The position numbers and the translations under genes are program-made. 10,443 nucleotides of DNA from an uncultured Erysipelotrichaceae bacterium (GTDB lineage: Bacteria > Bacillota_I > Bacilli_A > RF39 > UBA660), in NCBI GenBank assembly GCA_902768065.1, contig CACXJP010000073.1, positions 1 to 10,443 of the forward strand, given 5' to 3'. The stretch's first letter is position 1. Every line of letters begins with the position of its first letter. This document shows, piece by piece, positions 1-5,769 of the stretch. Under the pieces are notes generated by a model. The model searched no databases and had not been told where the DNA came from. It saw nothing but the letters and a program-made list of their open reading frames with translations.

Positions 1-5
1 TTTAT

Positions 6-21
6 GGAGGTGTTAGGTATC
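6..21 (+). promoter_or_regulatory. infC ribosome binding site with AUC start codon
   Basis: GGAGGTG at 6-12 is a near-perfect Shine-Dalgarno sequence. It is followed after six bases by ATC at 19-21, in frame with the IF3 body. An ATG at 4-6 is also in frame, but it overlaps the Shine-Dalgarno sequence, so starting there would turn the binding site into codons for MEVLG, which is not IF3-like. Rare AUU/AUC-type starts are known for infC and are used by IF3 to repress its own translation. The next ATG, at 40, has only a weak AAGGA ten bases upstream. Confidence 0.72.
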
Positions 22-549
22 GCAAAGGATAAAGATAACATGTTGATTAATGATCAAATTAAGGTTCCACAAGTATTAGTTATTGGACCAAATGGAGAGC
101 AAGTTGGAGTAAAACCAATTGGGGATGCATTAACTTTAGCTAGTTATGCTGCACTTGATTTAGTTTTAATAAGTCCAAATGCAAATCCACCTGTTTGTAA
201 AGTAATGGATTATAATAAGTTCCGTTATGAAAAACAAAAAAAGCAAAAAGAAGCTTTAAAGAAGCAAAGAGCTAATATGTCAGAGCTTAAAGAATATCGT
301 TTATCACCAGTTATTGATGTAGGAGATTTTGAGACTAAACTTAGAAATGCTACAAAATATCTAGAAAAAGGAGATAGAATTAAGCTAACAATTCGTTTTA
401 AAGGTCGTCAAATGGCACATACTGAGTTGGGAGCAGATGTTCTAAATCGTTTTGCCGAACGTGTTAAAGATTATGCAGATATAGAACAAAAGCCTAAGTT
501 AGATGGTAGAACAATGACAATGTTGTTGATTCCAAAGAAAGACAAATAA
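19..549 (+). CDS. infC: Translation initiation factor IF-3
   Basis: IF3 binds the 30S subunit, prevents premature 50S joining and checks start-codon/initiator-tRNA pairing. From the ATC start the protein is 176 residues, the normal family length. The N-terminal domain begins AKDKDNMLINDQIK and includes the VLVIGPNGEQVGV strand and the ANPPVCKVMDYNKFRYE motif. A lysine-rich linker helix follows (KKQKEALKKQ). The C-terminal domain has the EYRLSPVIDVGDFETKL and IRFKGRQMAH motifs and ends in MTMLLIPKK. The ATC start is chosen over the in-frame ATG at 4 because the ATG lies inside the ribosome binding site. The gene is followed 20 bases later by rpmI, giving the classic infC-rpmI-rplT operon. An L20-type autoregulatory leader would lie left of the window and cannot be seen. 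The identification is certain; the start is likely but unproven. Confidence 0.97.
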   Translation: MAKDKDNMLINDQIKVPQVLVIGPNGEQVGVKPIGDALTLASYAALDLVLISPNANPPVCKVMDYNKFRYEKQKKQKEALKKQRANMSELKEYRLSPVIDVGDFETKLRNATKYLEKGDRIKLTIRFKGRQMAHTELGADVLNRFAERVKDYADIEQKPKLDGRTMTMLLIPKKDK

Positions 550-569
550 TTAAGTAGGAGGAAATAAAT

Positions 570-755
570 ATGCCAAAAATTAAAACACATAAAGGAACTG
601 CAAAAGTAGTTAAAGAACGTAAAAACGACTATAAAATTGGTAAACCAGGTAGTAGACATAATACTGGTAAGAAAAGTGCAAGCTTTAATAGAGGTTGTAG
701 AAAGGGATCTAACCTTAGTAAGGCAGATCAAAATAGATTAAAGAACGTAATTTAA
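570..755 (+). CDS. rpmI: 50S ribosomal protein L35
   Basis: This is a small basic protein of the large ribosomal subunit, 61 residues against about 64-66 in the family. The N-terminus MPKIKTHKGTAKVVK matches the L35 signature, and the C-terminal LSKADQNRLKNVI matches the usual 'SK.D..R.K' end. The middle (about residues 24-45, GKPGSRHNTGKKSASFNRGC) is divergent but keeps the His and Lys/Arg pattern. The Shine-Dalgarno sequence AGGAGG at 556-561 is eight bases from the ATG. It sits between infC and rplT, its standard place, with 26 bases to rplT. There is no promoter or terminator between these genes, so it is probably co-transcribed and regulated with them. Confidence 0.97.
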   Translation: MPKIKTHKGTAKVVKERKNDYKIGKPGSRHNTGKKSASFNRGCRKGSNLSKADQNRLKNVI

Positions 756-781
756 TCTAGAATAAGTAAGGAGGAAGAAAC

Positions 782-1390
782 ATGGCAAGAGTTAAGAATG
801 GAGCAGTAACAAAAGCTCGTCATAAAAAAGTATTAAAAGAAGCTAAGGGTTACTTTGGTAGTAAACATAGATTATATAAAACTGCTAAAGAACAATTAAT
901 GCATTCTGGACAATATGCATTTAGAGATAGAAAACAAAAGAAGAGAGATTTCAGAAAATTATGGATTACTAGAATCAATGCTGCTTGTAGACAAAATGAT
1001 ATTTCTTATTCAAGATTTATTGAAGGTCTTACTAAAGCAGGAGTTGAAATTAATAGAAAGATGTTATCAGAAATAGCTATTAATGATCCAAAAGCATTTA
1101 CAGAATTAGTTAAAACAGCAAAAGATGGAAAAGCTGGTAAGATTAAAGCTGCTACTGAGGTTGCTGGAAGTGAAGTAACTATAGGTGGAAAAAAGGCTGC
1201 TGCAAAGAAGGAAACTAAGAAAGCAGAAGTTAAAGAAGAAAAGAAAACTCCAGCAAAAAAAGAAGCTAAGGAAGAAAAAGTAGACTATTCAAAAATGACA
1301 ATTGCAGAACTTAAAGAAGTTGCTGCTAAGAAAAAAATATCAGTTACTGGTATGAAGAAAGCTGAAATTATCGCAGCTTTAGAAAAATAA
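782..1390 (+). CDS. rplT: 50S ribosomal protein L20 with long C-terminal extension
   Basis: L20 is an early assembly protein of the 50S subunit and, in many Firmicutes and in E. coli, represses the infC-rpmI-rplT operon. Residues 1-118 are canonical: [19 protein letters not shown], then [36 protein letters not shown] and [10 protein letters not shown]. The family normally ends near 118, but this protein has 202 residues. Residues 119-134 are a short bridge. Residues 135-168 are a low-complexity Lys/Glu/Ala linker. Residues 169-202 form a compact module ([16 protein letters not shown], then [11 protein letters not shown]) resembling Rho-N/SAP/HeH helix-loop-helix folds. A similar module ends S2, encoded next. 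The extension is in frame with no stop or frameshift and has the same base composition as the core. AAGGAGG at 768-774 sets the start. L20 identity is certain; the tail's function is unknown. Confidence 0.97.
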   Translation: MARVKNGAVTKARHKKVLKEAKGYFGSKHRLYKTAKEQLMHSGQYAFRDRKQKKRDFRKLWITRINAACRQNDISYSRFIEGLTKAGVEINRKMLSEIAINDPKAFTELVKTAKDGKAGKIKAATEVAGSEVTIGGKKAAAKKETKKAEVKEEKKTPAKKEAKEEKVDYSKMTIAELKEVAAKKKISVTGMKKAEIIAALEK

Positions 1391-1481
1391 ACATATTAGT
1401 GGATTTATTTATCTAGTGCCTTAATGGTGATAAGTTTTAGAAACTAATAGAAGAAATTAAAAACGAAAAGGAGAAAATTAA

Positions 1482-2519
1482 ATGACTGTTGTATCAATGA
1501 ATTATTTATTAGAAGCTGGTGTTCAATTTGGACATCAAAAGAGAAGATGGAATCCAAAGATGAAGGAATATATCTTCACTACAAGAGATGATATTTATAT
1601 TATCGATTTACAAAAAACTGTAAAAAAGCTTGAAGAAGCATATGAAGCATTAAAAGCAATTGCTGAAAAGGAAGGAAAAGTATTATTTGTAGGTACTAAA
1701 AAGCAAGCTCAAGAAGCTGCTGAAGAATCTGCAGTTAGAACTAACATGTATTTCGTAAATGAAAGATGGTTAGGTGGTACTTTAACTAACTTTAAGACTA
1801 TCCGTTCAAGAATTAGAAGAATGGAAGAAATCGAGAAAATGGAAACTGATGGTACTTTTGAAGCTTTACCAAAGAAAGAAGTTATCCAAATTAGAAAAGA
1901 ATATGACAAATTAAATAAAAACTTAAGAGGAATTCGTGAAATGAAGAGAATGCCTCAAGCTATGGTAATTGTTGATCCTAGAAAAGAAGAAATCGCAATT
2001 AAAGAAGCTAGAATTTTAGGTATTCCAGTATTTGGTATCGTAGATACTAACTGTGATCCTGATATGGTTGATTATGTTATACCAGGTAATGATGATGCTG
2101 TAAGAAGTGTTAAATTATTAATTGGAGCTTTAACTAATGCAATAGCTGAGGTTAATGGAAATGAAATAATTGATTATATTAGTGATGAAGATAAGAATAA
2201 GAATGATAAAAAGGCAGCTAAGAAAGAAGCAGTAAAAGAAGAAATCGTTGAAAAAGTAAAAGAAAAGAAAGAAGAAGTTGAAGCTGCTAAAGAAGAAGTT
2301 AAAAAGGCAGTAAAAGAAGAAGAAAAAAAAGTAAAAGAAAAAGTAGCTGAAATCAAAGAAGAAGTTGAAGAAAAGAAAGCAACAAAGAAAGCAGCAGTTG
2401 ATTTAGCAGCATTAAGTTTAGCTGAATTAAAAGAAAAGGCTAAAGAATCAGGAATAAAAGGATATTCTACAAAGAAAAAAGCTGAATTAATTGAATTAAT
2501 TGAATCTGCATTAAAATAA
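1482..2519 (+). CDS. rpsB: 30S ribosomal protein S2 with long C-terminal extension
   Basis: S2 sits on the back of the 30S subunit near the 16S rRNA head and binds S1 in many bacteria. Residues 1-228 are the normal core: [101 protein letters not shown] and [10 protein letters not shown]. The usual 'VHFGHQ' reads VQFGHQ. The family usually ends around 230-260; this one has 345 residues. Residues 240-303 are a highly charged Lys/Glu/Ala stretch with degenerate KEEV/KEKV repeats, predicted to be a long helix or flexible stalk. Residues 306-345 form a small module ([10 protein letters not shown], then [14 protein letters not shown]) closely like the L20 tail. AAAGGAG at 1467-1473 sets the start. 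A 91-base gap separates it from rplT, and tsf follows, as is usual. Confidence 0.97.
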   Translation: MTVVSMNYLLEAGVQFGHQKRRWNPKMKEYIFTTRDDIYIIDLQKTVKKLEEAYEALKAIAEKEGKVLFVGTKKQAQEAAEESAVRTNMYFVNERWLGGTLTNFKTIRSRIRRMEEIEKMETDGTFEALPKKEVIQIRKEYDKLNKNLRGIREMKRMPQAMVIVDPRKEEIAIKEARILGIPVFGIVDTNCDPDMVDYVIPGNDDAVRSVKLLIGALTNAIAEVNGNEIIDYISDEDKNKNDKKAAKKEAVKEEIVEKVKEKKEEVEAAKEEVKKAVKEEEKKVKEKVAEIKEEVEEKKATKKAAVDLAALSLAELKEKAKESGIKGYSTKKKAELIELIESALK

Positions 2520-2530
2520 AAAAAGAATTA

Positions 2531-2581
2531 AGGGGAGGGAATGAATATAATTTATAAATAATTATTATCATTCCTTTTATT
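2531..2581 (+). other. Hairpin in the rpsB-tsf intergenic region
   Basis: The arm at 2531-2544 (AGGGGAGGGAATGA) can pair with 2568-2581 (TCATTCCTTTTATT). The apical 11 pairs, including G-U pairs, are continuous, then there is one mismatch, then two more pairs. The loop is 23 AT-rich bases. The 3' arm is T-rich but no clean U-tract follows, so it is a weak terminator at best. It could act as an attenuator or processing site that sets the S2/EF-Ts ratio; that role is inference. Confidence 0.45.
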
Positions 2582-2613
2582 GTTAAATAAAATAAAAGAA
2601 AGAGGATGTAAAA

Positions 2614-3504
2614 ATGTTTAAAGCTAGTGATGTTAAAGAATTAAGAGAAAAAACTGGTGCTGGAATGATGGACTGTAAGAAGGCACTAGAAGCATGTGAT
2701 GGGGATCAAGATAAAGCAGTTGATTGGTTAAGAGAAAAAGGTATTGCTAAGGCAGCTAAGAAAGAATCAAGAGTTGCAGCTGAAGGTATTACTGAAGCTG
2801 ATGTAAAGGGTAATGAAGCAATTATTTTTGAAGTTAATTGTGAGACTGATTTCGTTACTAAAAATGAAAAATTTATTGAATTAGTTAAAGAATTAAAAGA
2901 AACTTTAATGACTGCAAAATGTAATACAATTGAAGAAGCTAATGAAGTAAAATTAAAAGATGGAAAGACTATTGCTGAAAGAATAGTAGAAGAAACAGCA
3001 ACAATTGGTGAAAAAATTAGTTTCAGACGTTTTGAAAGAATAACTAAGAAGAAAGATGAAGTATTTGGAGTTTATTCTCATATGGGTGGAAAAATTACAG
3101 CTATCGTTGTTGTAAATGGAGCATCAGAAGATGTAGCAAGAGATGTTGCAATGCAAGCTGCTGCTATGAATCCAATTGCTGTAAATCGTGATAACGTTCC
3201 AGAAGATGTTGTTGAACATGAAAAAGAAATGATTAAAGCAGAAATGAAGAATGATCCTAAGAATGAAAAGAAACCTGATGATATCTTAGATAAGATGGCT
3301 ATTGGAAAACTTGGAAAATTCTTTAAAGAAAACTGTTTAGTTGAGCAAGCATTTATTAAAGACTCTTCACTAAGCGTTGAAAAATATGTTAAAGAAAATG
3401 GTGGAGAAGTAGTATCAATGACTAGATTTGCTGTTGGTGAAGGTATTGAAAAGAAACAAGAAAACTTTGCTGAAGAAGTAATGAGTCAAATTAATGCTGC
3501 TTAA
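2614..3504 (+). CDS. tsf: Elongation factor Ts
   Basis: EF-Ts is the guanine-nucleotide exchange factor that recycles EF-Tu-GDP to EF-Tu-GTP. The protein has 296 residues, a normal full length. Residues 1-55 are the UBA-like N-terminal domain with the signature ELREKTGAGMMDCKKALE. The EF-Tu contact motif TDFV is at residues 78-81 within VNCETDFVTKNEKF. The core subdomains include ERIVEETATIGEKISFRRFE, GVYSHMGGKITAIVV and DVAMQAAAMNP. The C-terminal part has SVEKYVKENGGEVV and ends RFAVGEGIEKKQENFAEEV. AGAGGA at 2601-2606 lies seven bases before the ATG. It follows rpsB, as in most bacteria, and is followed by a strong terminator that closes the operon. No unusual residues are seen in key motifs. 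Confidence 0.98.
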   Translation: MFKASDVKELREKTGAGMMDCKKALEACDGDQDKAVDWLREKGIAKAAKKESRVAAEGITEADVKGNEAIIFEVNCETDFVTKNEKFIELVKELKETLMTAKCNTIEEANEVKLKDGKTIAERIVEETATIGEKISFRRFERITKKKDEVFGVYSHMGGKITAIVVVNGASEDVARDVAMQAAAMNPIAVNRDNVPEDVVEHEKEMIKAEMKNDPKNEKKPDDILDKMAIGKLGKFFKENCLVEQAFIKDSSLSVEKYVKENGGEVVSMTRFAVGEGIEKKQENFAEEVMSQINAA

Positions 3505-3524
3505 TAAAAAATAATGTGTAAAGT

Positions 3525-3548
3525 AAAGAGCTAATTGCTCTTTTTTTT
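3525..3548 (+). terminator. Intrinsic terminator after tsf
   Basis: The stem AAAGAGC (3525-3531) pairs perfectly with GCTCTTT (3537-3543) around a five-base loop (TAATT). An eight-T run covers 3541-3548. It ends the infC-to-tsf transcription unit. Confidence 0.9.
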
Positions 3549-3559
3549 GTTTCATTTTT

Positions 3560-3590
3560 TTGAAATATAAATTATACTATATTATAGTAT
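3560..3590 (+). promoter_or_regulatory. Promoter with perfect palindrome over the -10 region
   Basis: TTGAAA at 3560-3565 and TATAGT at 3583-3588 are separated by 17 bases, a good sigma-A-type promoter. A second possible -10, TATACT, lies at 3573-3578. ATACTATA (3574-3581) and TATAGTAT (3583-3590) form a perfect 8+1+8 inverted repeat that ends just before the GAGGTG ribosome binding site. If the downstream -10 is used, the mRNA leader is almost absent. Confidence 0.6.
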
Positions 3591-3601
3591 GAGGTGTTAG
3601 T

Positions 3602-4024
3602 ATGGGAATTAATTCTAAAGCAATTGAAAGAATTGATAAGCAGATTAGAATGCTAAAAGAAGACTATACATTTAATAGTATTGATGATAGTTACGATTAT
3701 GAAATAGATGATGATTTTGATGAAGAAACAGAATATGATACTGAGTATACTACTGAAGATACAATGAAATTAAATCATATAGACGAAATAGACAATGATA
3801 CTAAAGAACAGGAAGAATATGATTCTGAAGATACAACAAAGGAAAATATTGTAACTAATATTACTGAAGAGAATGTTCCTATAAAAGAAGAAGATATAAC
3901 TCAAAAAATATCTAATAATAGTAATGAATCTGAAGAAGGAATTAATGTCTTTTTGATTTATTACATAGGTATTATTATAGTAGCAATTTTTGCAATTATA
4001 GTTATGTATTTTTTATTTACATAA
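3602..4024 (+). CDS. Acidic tail-anchored membrane protein of unknown function
   Basis: I do not recognise a family. The 140-residue product has three visible parts. Residues 5-20 form a short charged helix, SKAIERIDKQIRMLKE, very similar to the N-terminus of the next gene's product. Residues 21-113 are low-complexity and strongly acidic (Asp, Glu, Thr, Asn, Tyr) with an imperfect repeat: TEYTTEDTMKLN near 47-58 and EEYDSEDTTKEN near 71-82. Residues 115-139 are one hydrophobic segment (FLIYYIGIIIVAIFAIIVM) with no residues after it to form an outside domain, so the body should be cytoplasmic and anchored at the C-terminus. There is no signal peptide. GAGGTG at 3591-3596 is five bases from the ATG. 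It has its own promoter and lies where pyrH is usually found. It is probably a real gene: intact frame, ribosome binding site, promoter and a related neighbour. Confidence 0.85.
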   Translation: MGINSKAIERIDKQIRMLKEDYTFNSIDDSYDYEIDDDFDEETEYDTEYTTEDTMKLNHIDEIDNDTKEQEEYDSEDTTKENIVTNITEENVPIKEEDITQKISNNSNESEEGINVFLIYYIGIIIVAIFAIIVMYFLFT

Positions 4025-4039
4025 ATTATTTATTTTGAC

Positions 4040-4067
4040 TTGTATTTTTGATTTTTTTTGATATAAT
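4040..4067 (+). promoter_or_regulatory. Promoter for the basic tail-anchored protein gene
   Basis: A perfect TATAAT lies at 4062-4067 with an extended -10 TG at 4059-4060 (TGATATAAT). The best-spaced -35 is TTGTAT at 4040-4045 (16-base spacer). A better hexamer, TTGACT at 4035-4040, is 21 bases away, which is too far, so the extended -10 probably matters most. Confidence 0.6.
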
Positions 4068-4094
4068 AAGCGAGTAAATAAAGGGGATGATTTT

Positions 4095-5135
4095 ATGGCA
4101 AAGAAATCTTCTACTAATGCAGTAAAAAAAATAGATAAACAAATTGATGAATTGAAGAAAAATTCTAATAGTAAAGATGATAAAACACCTGTCGTTTCTA
4201 AAAAGGAATTAAAAGAAGGAATAGAAAAAGCAAAGAAGACAGTTTCTTCTAAAAAAACGACTAATTCTAAAAAGGATAGTACTACAAAGAAAAAGAGTAG
4301 TACGAAGAAAGCTAGTACTACAAAGAAAACTACTGCTAAAAAGACTACAGGTAGTAAGATAACTAAGAAGAGAAAAACTACAACAAAAGCTAAGAAAGAG
4401 GCAGTTATTGTTGTTCCTACTAAGGATGTTAAACCTGAGGAACCTGTTAAAAAAGTTGATAAACCTGTTAGAGATGATGTTGTTGTTACTCCATCAAAGA
4501 AGAAAAAGAAAAAAACTCCAGAGAAGAAGAATGATTCTGTTAAAGATGATGTTTTAGTTACTCCAGATAAGAGTGAAAAGAAAGAAGCGGCTAAGACTGA
4601 AGTTGAGAGTAAGAAAGAAATCTCTGAGAGCGAAAAAACAAAAAGAATTCTTAGCAAAGAAAAGAAGTTTCAGTTTGTTCAAGACACAAAAGAAGAAGAC
4701 ATTGAAGAATATAAGTTTGCAGAGGATATAGAAAATGATATCAATAATGGTAAATATATTGATAAGGCTAAAATATTAATAGATAAATCTAATGAAGGTA
4801 AGACTAATAAGGTTAAGAGAAAGAGAAAAGGAAAAAATAAATATATAATTGACCTTGAATCTACAAGAGAATATAAGGATTTAGAGAGAGATTTAAGATC
4901 TTTATATGATAAAACAAATGATATTATTGATGATATTGATAAGCCTTCTAAAGATGAAATTATTGATATTAATAAATTAGATATTCATGAAAAAGATGAT
5001 GAAGAAGAAAAAAAGGGCTTTTTAGACCACATAAGTCAAAAAGTACTAAATGTATTTATAGCAGTTTTATCTGTAATATTTATTATATTACTTATAATTG
5101 TAATTGGATTTATTATTTATGTAAGTACTGTTTAG
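4095..5135 (+). CDS. Lysine-rich tail-anchored membrane protein of unknown function
   Basis: I recognise no family. The 346-residue protein begins AVKKIDKQIDELKK (residues 9-22), a motif shared with the preceding acidic protein. Residues 40-102 are a Lys/Thr/Ser-rich, histone H1-like tract likely to be disordered and able to bind nucleic acid. Three imperfect repeats follow: VIVVPTK (104-110), DDVVVTPSK (127-135) and DDVLVTPDK (151-159). Residues 190-300 are mixed-charge and partly helical, including REYKDLERDLRSLYDKTNDI (258-277, coiled-coil-like). Residues 318-342 are a single hydrophobic anchor near the C-terminus, so the body should face the cytoplasm. AAGGGGA at 4081-4087 sets the start. 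A terminator overlaps its stop codon. The long reverse-strand frame opposite residues 1-187 is a shadow of the lysine codons. Low-complexity similarity to eukaryotic or histone-like proteins would be misleading. Confidence 0.85.
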   Translation: MAKKSSTNAVKKIDKQIDELKKNSNSKDDKTPVVSKKELKEGIEKAKKTVSSKKTTNSKKDSTTKKKSSTKKASTTKKTTAKKTTGSKITKKRKTTTKAKKEAVIVVPTKDVKPEEPVKKVDKPVRDDVVVTPSKKKKKKTPEKKNDSVKDDVLVTPDKSEKKEAAKTEVESKKEISESEKTKRILSKEKKFQFVQDTKEEDIEEYKFAEDIENDINNGKYIDKAKILIDKSNEGKTNKVKRKRKGKNKYIIDLESTREYKDLERDLRSLYDKTNDIIDDIDKPSKDEIIDINKLDIHEKDDEEEKKGFLDHISQKVLNVFIAVLSVIFIILLIIVIGFIIYVSTV

Positions 5136-5145
5136 TACTTTTTTT
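5123..5145 (+). terminator. Intrinsic terminator overlapping the stop codon of the basic protein gene
   Basis: AAGTACT (5123-5129) pairs perfectly with AGTACTT (5134-5140) around the loop GTTT. A T-run covers 5139-5145. The TAG stop codon (5133-5135) lies in the loop and 3' arm, so the last sense codons form the 5' arm. Confidence 0.75.
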
Positions 5146-5164
5146 CTTTATTTTTAATAACTAT

Positions 5165-5175
5165 TATAATATAAT
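5165..5175 (+). promoter_or_regulatory. Possible -10 region of the frr promoter
   Basis: Two overlapping TATAAT hexamers (5165-5170 and 5170-5175) lie just upstream of the frr ribosome binding site and after a terminator, so a promoter is expected here. The -35 region is only T-rich (no good TTGACA match). Confidence 0.45.
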
Positions 5176-5197
5176 TAAGTTAAGGAGAGATGAATTA

Positions 5198-5746
5198 ATG
5201 GATACTGATGAGATAATGTTAGATATTACTGATAAAATGGATAAATCAATTGAAAATTTGGAGAAGAAATTTGCTACTGTTAGAACTGGTAGAGCTAATC
5301 CTTCTAGTTTAGATGGTGTAATGGTTGAATATTATGGTTCAATGACTCCACTTAAACAACTAGCAACTATTTCTGTTCCTGAGGCTAGACAATTATTGAT
5401 TAAACCATTTGATAAGAGTTGTTTAGGAGCTATAGAAAAAGCTATTTTGAATTCTAATTTAGGATATAATCCAGGTAATGATGGTGAAACAATTAGAATT
5501 GTAATTCCTGAACTTACTGAAGAGAGAAGACGTGAACTTGTTAAACAAGTTAAGGCTTTATCTGAGGATGCAAAAGTTTCAATTAGAAATATAAGACGTG
5601 AAGGAATTGAAGATGTTGAAAAATGTGAACTTCCTGAAGATGAGGAAAAGGGAATGGAAAAAGATATTCAAGATCTTGTTAATGACTATAATAAAAAAAT
5701 TGAAGCTATGTTGAAAGAAAAAGAACAAGAATTACTAACTGTATAG
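5198..5746 (+). CDS. frr: Ribosome recycling factor
   Basis: RRF works with EF-G to split the post-termination ribosome. The product has 182 residues against about 185 in the family. The conserved ATVRTGRANPSSLDGVMVEY motif near residues 26-45 begins the first long helix turn and domain II. It is followed by GSMTPLKQLATISVPEARQL, PFDKSCLGAIEKAI and the domain II motif NPGNDGETIRIVIPELTEER. The long C-terminal helices carry RRRELVKQVKALSEDAKVSI, RNIRREG and the Asp/Glu-rich hinge before the final helix. AAGGAGA at 5182-5188, nine bases from the ATG, fixes the start. In most bacteria it follows rpsB-tsf-pyrH; here two unknown genes lie in the pyrH position and frr probably has its own promoter. 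A hairpin with a T-run overlaps the stop codon, ahead of folD. Confidence 0.97.
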   Translation: MDTDEIMLDITDKMDKSIENLEKKFATVRTGRANPSSLDGVMVEYYGSMTPLKQLATISVPEARQLLIKPFDKSCLGAIEKAILNSNLGYNPGNDGETIRIVIPELTEERRRELVKQVKALSEDAKVSIRNIRREGIEDVEKCELPEDEEKGMEKDIQDLVNDYNKKIEAMLKEKEQELLTV

Positions 5747-5758
5747 TAATTCTTTTTT
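5727..5758 (+). terminator. Terminator-like hairpin over the frr stop codon, before folD
   Basis: AAGAATTACT (5727-5736) pairs perfectly over ten bases with AGTAATTCTT (5745-5754). The loop has eight bases and six Ts cover 5753-5758. The 5' arm is frr coding sequence and the TAG stop is at 5744-5746. The folD ribosome binding site (GAGGTG, 5759-5764) follows immediately. A ribosome finishing frr would cover the 5' arm, so read-through into folD could depend on frr translation (inference). Confidence 0.7.
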
Positions 5759-5769
5759 GAGGTGAATAT

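Noticed and set aside
471..731. Reverse-strand frame opposite rpmI and the infC end
   Set aside because: It overlaps two certain ribosomal/translation genes on the other strand and has no supporting motif.
1391..1481. Possible structured leader for S2 autoregulation in the rplT-rpsB gap
   Set aside because: Only short weak pairings are visible (for example AGTTT/AAACT at 1433-1445), with no recognised motif, promoter or terminator; not supported from one sequence.
2174..2356. Reverse-strand frame opposite the S2 tail
   Set aside because: It is the shadow of the Lys/Glu-rich stalk; composition is fully explained by the forward codons and there are no start signals.
2541..2561. Mini-ORF ATG-to-TAA (six codons, MNIIYK) after a GGGGAGGG sequence
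   Set aside because: The Shine-Dalgarno-like run is almost touching the ATG, too close for initiation, and the bases are better explained as the arm of the intergenic hairpin.
4212..4410. Histone H1-like or eukaryotic origin for the lysine-rich protein
   Set aside because: The similarity is only low-complexity composition. The C-terminal membrane anchor and shared motif with the neighbour indicate a bacterial tail-anchored protein.
4013..4657. Long reverse-strand open frame (214 codons) rich in Phe, Leu, Ser and Val
   Set aside because: It is the antisense of the lysine/threonine-rich tract of the basic protein gene: AAA/AAG and ACT codons read as TTT/CTT and AGT in reverse. It has no reasonable ribosome binding site, and the forward gene has promoter, binding site and terminator.
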